9,330 nt of DNA from NCBI GenBank assembly GCA_947623615.1, contig CANQHH010000041.1, positions 1 to 9,330 of the forward strand. Direction: 5' to 3'. Made by a program: the position numbers and the translations under genes. Shown here piece by piece: positions 6,503 through 9,330 of the stretch (the stretch's first letter is position 1; each line of letters begins with the position of its first letter). The DNA comes from an uncultured Clostridia bacterium (lineage in GTDB: Bacteria > Bacillota > Clostridia > TANB77 > CAG-508). The notes under the pieces were generated by a model. It saw only the letters and a program-made list of their open reading frames with translations. It did not search any database and was not told the origin of the DNA.

Positions 6503-6889
6503 TTATGCCTCAAACATTACTACAACATTTGCTATTGCATAATCTTTTATATGAGATATACTAAGATCTATACACTTTAAGTTTTGTATGTTTAATTTAT
6601 CTATATTAACTTTTGGTCTTCCATCTTGTTCATTCATTATCTCTATCTGTTTCCATAATATGTCTTCTCTACTTTTTATTTTTTTAGACAATGCCTTGAA
6701 AATAGCTTCTTTAGCAGCAAACCTTCCTGCGAAATGCTGATATTTCATATCTTCTGATGTTGCTTTACTGCAATATTCTATCTCTGATTCTGTATAAATC
6801 TTTGCTAAAAATTTATCTTCCATCTCTTCTATTGATTTTCTTATTCTATCTACTTCTATTATATCTACTCCTGTTGTAATCTCTCCCAT
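6503..6889 (-). CDS. acpS: Holo-[acyl-carrier-protein] synthase
   Basis: A 128-residue enzyme that moves the 4'-phosphopantetheine arm from coenzyme A to a serine of apo-ACP, switching on fatty acid synthesis in the cytoplasm. Length and motifs match AcpS: GVDIIEVDRI with Mg-binding D9, FAGRFAAKEAIFKAL (53-67) with E61, DGRPKV (89-94) and the terminal LSISHIKDYAIA (109-120) with H113. The ATG has a perfect AGGAGG 7 bases upstream. It lies 16 bases after the tail-anchored unknown gene and 17 before tatD, so it is read as part of the same minus-strand operon. Nothing is missing or broken. Confidence 0.97.
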   Translation of the reverse strand: MGEITTGVDIIEVDRIRKSIEEMEDKFLAKIYTESEIEYCSKATSEDMKYQHFAGRFAAKEAIFKALSKKIKSREDILWKQIEIMNEQDGRPKVNIDKLNIQNLKCIDLSISHIKDYAIANVVVMFEA

Positions 6890-6905
6890 TTTCTTTCCTC
6901 CTTCG

Positions 6906-8141
6906 TTATTTCCATAATAATATCATATTTATAATTCCTATAACTATTAGAATAACTGTAAAAATAACAAGCTTTCCATTCTTTTCACTAAATCTTCCAA
7001 TGTTATATTTTTTATACATTATATCATATTGACTTTTTAGCTTCATAAACGTTTCTTCAATATTTAAACAATCATTCCACTTCTTTTCTAGAACCTTACC
7101 AAATTCATCATTTGTAATTTCTTGTATCCATAATTTTTTGGTAAAATTTAAAAATTCATTTTCTACTTCTGGGAAATGCTCATTTGGGTTAAATTCATTT
7201 CCTATTTTATTTAGTAAAAACTTTTTATATAAAATAAATATATATGTGTATAAATACTCGCTTTCATATTTTTGAGCTACTGTTGTGTAATTACTTGTAT
7301 TTATATCTGATGTAAGTAATACAGTTCCTGTATTTGAGAAACCATATTTAATATATCTATTTTCATCTATTTCAATTTCTTCGTCCGCTCTTATTGAATC
7401 TACAATATGCTTATCCATTGGCAAAACCAAACGATATTTTTCGAATTCATTTCTTAATGCCTCAGTTTCTGTTTCTTCATTCCAAGATGACTGATCTAAA
7501 CATACATAAGAATATGTTATAAATTTTCCATCATCCCAATTTATCTTTTCCGAATAATTAGTGCTTCCTGTAAGGTCTTTTATAACTGTTGATATATCTT
7601 TTACATCTTTAAATGTATCTAATTGTAATTTTATATTCTCATATTCTTTAAGATTATATGTCTTTGAATTGATTTCTCTAAATTTATAATTGAAATTCAA
7701 AATGTCTGAAAACTTTTTATTATCTTGCAACAATGTTTTAAATACTAAAAAACATATACCTGTTTTAAAACATATCAATTTCATTTCACTAATCTCAAAA
7801 AATATGCCTTCTTTTTCTCCGATTTTACCTTGCAAATCTTTATCTAATTTATATTGAAATATATTACAATTATGTTTTGCTAATAAATTTGCTTTTAGTT
7901 TTGTATCTAGGCTCTCAAAACTTTTTAATCCACTTTTACTAAGTCCCATAGACCAAAACATATATTTTCTTATGTCTGGAAGAAAATAGTTATACAAATG
8001 CATATCTTTCTCTTTTTCAAATATTCTTAATTTGCAATTTTTATTTTTTAACAGACTTAGCATATATTTGTCATATTTATTACTATCAATAACATACGGA
8101 TGTATAAAATATGTATATTGATATTTCATCATAAGTTCCAT
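6906..8141 (-). CDS. Unknown protein with C-terminal membrane anchor
   Basis: A 411-residue protein whose family I cannot name; I believe similar hypothetical proteins occur in Clostridia, from memory only. The soluble part (1-385) begins YTYFIHPYVID and holds mixed alpha/beta segments such as KEGIFFEISEMKLICFKTG (110-128) and YIKYGFSNTGTVLLTSDI (263-280). From about 295 to 385 it is predicted to be mostly helical and aromatic/charged, leading into one membrane helix at 391-410 with a single lysine after it. There is no signal peptide, so the bulk is probably cytoplasmic and tail-anchored. The layout (alpha/beta domain, long helices, C-terminal membrane segment) faintly recalls CorA-like or DUF155 proteins, but no GMN motif is seen, so I do not assign it. 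A weak GGGGG ribosome site lies 6 bases before the ATG; a methionine at residue 4 or 5 is an alternative start. It sits 19 bases after the WG-repeat gene. Confidence 0.85.
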   Translation of the reverse strand: MELMMKYQYTYFIHPYVIDSNKYDKYMLSLLKNKNCKLRIFEKEKDMHLYNYFLPDIRKYMFWSMGLSKSGLKSFESLDTKLKANLLAKHNCNIFQYKLDKDLQGKIGEKEGIFFEISEMKLICFKTGICFLVFKTLLQDNKKFSDILNFNYKFREINSKTYNLKEYENIKLQLDTFKDVKDISTVIKDLTGSTNYSEKINWDDGKFITYSYVCLDQSSWNEETETEALRNEFEKYRLVLPMDKHIVDSIRADEEIEIDENRYIKYGFSNTGTVLLTSDINTSNYTTVAQKYESEYLYTYIFILYKKFLLNKIGNEFNPNEHFPEVENEFLNFTKKLWIQEITNDEFGKVLEKKWNDCLNIEETFMKLKSQYDIMYKKYNIGRFSEKNGKLVIFTVILIVIGIINMILLWK

Positions 8142-8160
8142 CTAATTCCCCCGTTTCTTA

Positions 8161-9330
8161 CTATTTATCTGTAAAATAATTCAAATTCAAATCTTCTCCT
8201 AAATGCCATTTACCAATGAACTCTATCATTGTGTTATTTTCTAGCTTATATGATGGTTCTAGATTTACTTTTCCTGTAGAATCTACGCATCCCCATAAAC
8301 CATCTTTTTTTACGCTTGCATATCCATATTGATTTTGCTCACTAGCATCATCATATATATAATCAACAACAACAATTCCGTCACTGTTTACAAATCCATA
8401 TTTTCCATCTTTCTTTGATAAAAATATTGTATTATTTTTTAGCACATCTTTACTTTCTTTTTCTTCAAATTTAAAATTATAATATTTATATTCTTCTCCT
8501 TGTTTTATTACCATATAACCGTCATCAATATTTATTTTAGATACAATTCCATTTAATTTTACATTTATATCTGAATCTATTAAATCTGATGTGTAATCTT
8601 CTTTTACAGCTTCATAAAAATTAGCTGTATTTCTATAAACTATATTTTTATATTTTCCTTCTAGTAATATTTTTTGTTGATCATTTATTATTCCATATTT
8701 TGAGTTTAACTTATATATATAATTTGTAGAAGTAGCATATATTAAGTCTTGATATTTAGTTTCTATAACATCACTACCATCTTCTATATTTTTTACACCA
8801 TATTTTCCGCCTTTTTCTATTATTGCATATTCATTATTGATTGATTTAATATTATCGAATTTTCCAACTAAATACTCATTTTCCTCTGTATCTACTACTT
8901 TCCATTTTCCATCTTCTTTTACAACATAATATGTTCCATTACCATATATAGGCTTTATCTCATCATATTTTGTTTCTAATGCTATAGTTTTATTCCAATT
9001 TACTACTCCATATTTGCCACCTTCATCTTGTACAATATATCCATTTTCATACTTATCTGATACTGCTATTATGTTTTTATATTTATTATCTATTATTACA
9101 GCACCTGTGTTATCAATTATTCCTTTCAATTGATTTTTAGTTGTTATTAAACTATTTGTAGTTCCCTTTAATGCAGTAATATCATCATAGTCACATTGTG
9201 CCAATTGATTTCCTTTTAAATCAATTAATCCATATTTTCCGTCTTTTTTTACCTTTAAAACATTTTTTTCATACCATAAATTATTATTATCATCATAATT
9301 TTCAATTGCTTCTACAAGCTCATAATCCTC
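8161..9330 (-). CDS. WG-repeat (KWG) protein, N-terminus beyond the right edge
   Basis: The frame is open from the right edge to the TAG at 8161-8163, giving 389 visible residues; the true start lies outside the window. An in-frame TTG at 9204 is not the start, because the repeat pattern continues upstream of it (KKDGKYGLIDLKGN). About ten degenerate WG/KWG repeats of roughly 30-36 residues are present, each with a core like K-x-G-K-Y/W-G-x-x-D/N, for example EGGKYGVVNWNK, EDGKWKVVDTEE, KDGKYGFVNSDG and KDGLWGCVDSTG. The repeats near the middle (about residues 235-300 of the visible part) are more worn. The end is FIGKWHLGEDLNLNYFTDK. WG repeats form beta-rich structures thought to bind partners; no enzyme motif is seen. 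A signal peptide or membrane segment cannot be judged without the N-terminus. It is first in the visible operon, ahead of the tail-anchored unknown protein. Confidence 0.9.
   Translation of the reverse strand, partial: EDYELVEAIENYDDNNNLWYEKNVLKVKKDGKYGLIDLKGNQLAQCDYDDITALKGTTNSLITTKNQLKGIIDNTGAVIIDNKYKNIIAVSDKYENGYIVQDEGGKYGVVNWNKTIALETKYDEIKPIYGNGTYYVVKEDGKWKVVDTEENEYLVGKFDNIKSINNEYAIIEKGGKYGVKNIEDGSDVIETKYQDLIYATSTNYIYKLNSKYGIINDQQKILLEGKYKNIVYRNTANFYEAVKEDYTSDLIDSDINVKLNGIVSKINIDDGYMVIKQGEEYKYYNFKFEEKESKDVLKNNTIFLSKKDGKYGFVNSDGIVVVDYIYDDASEQNQYGYASVKKDGLWGCVDSTGKVNLEPSYKLENNTMIEFIGKWHLGEDLNLNYFTDK

Noticed and set aside
8161..9204. WG-repeat gene as a complete gene starting at TTG 9204
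   Set aside because: The same frame stays open to the right edge and encodes further WG-repeat sequence (KKDGKYGLIDLKGN), so the gene is cut by the window edge.

Overview
The window looks like ordinary chromosomal DNA from a low-GC Gram-positive bacterium, most likely a member of the Clostridia. The DNA is strongly AT-rich. Most genes have AGGAGG-type ribosome binding sites a few bases before the start. The proteins (YabE-like G5/3D protein, LemA/HtpX pair, WG-repeat protein, ExoA of the Firmicute type) fit that group. Species or genus cannot be read from the sequence. I see no tRNA, rRNA, CRISPR array, insertion sequence, phage gene or attachment site. No stretch over 300 bases lacks a gene; the longest gap is 3911-4144.

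Layout. Positions 1-3910 are all on the minus strand, read right to left: a cell-wall-type G5/3D protein with its own near-perfect sigma-A promoter, a probable terminator hairpin, exoA (exodeoxyribonuclease III), an AI-2E family membrane protein, and a helical-repeat protein that runs off the left edge and has no stop in the window. The last three are tightly packed (gaps of 3 and 25 bases) and look co-transcribed. The gap 3911-4144 is a divergent promoter region that also holds an imperfect inverted repeat. Positions 4145-5616 on the plus strand are lemA and an htpX-type zinc metalloprotease, a widely conserved pair. A hairpin at 5629-5659 serves as a terminator from both sides. Positions 5658-9330 on the minus strand, again read right to left, are a WG-repeat protein (its N-terminus is beyond the right edge), an unknown protein with a C-terminal membrane anchor, acpS and tatD, with gaps of 19, 16 and 17 bases, which suggests one operon.

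How they fit together. The recognisable genes are housekeeping (DNA repair, ACP activation, TatD hydrolase, membrane proteolysis, cell-wall remodelling). The parts with no known function are the SD-motif helical-repeat protein at the left edge and the tail-anchored protein plus WG-repeat protein at the right. These are the best candidates for undescribed biology. Nothing in the window amounts to a clear new defence or mobile system.
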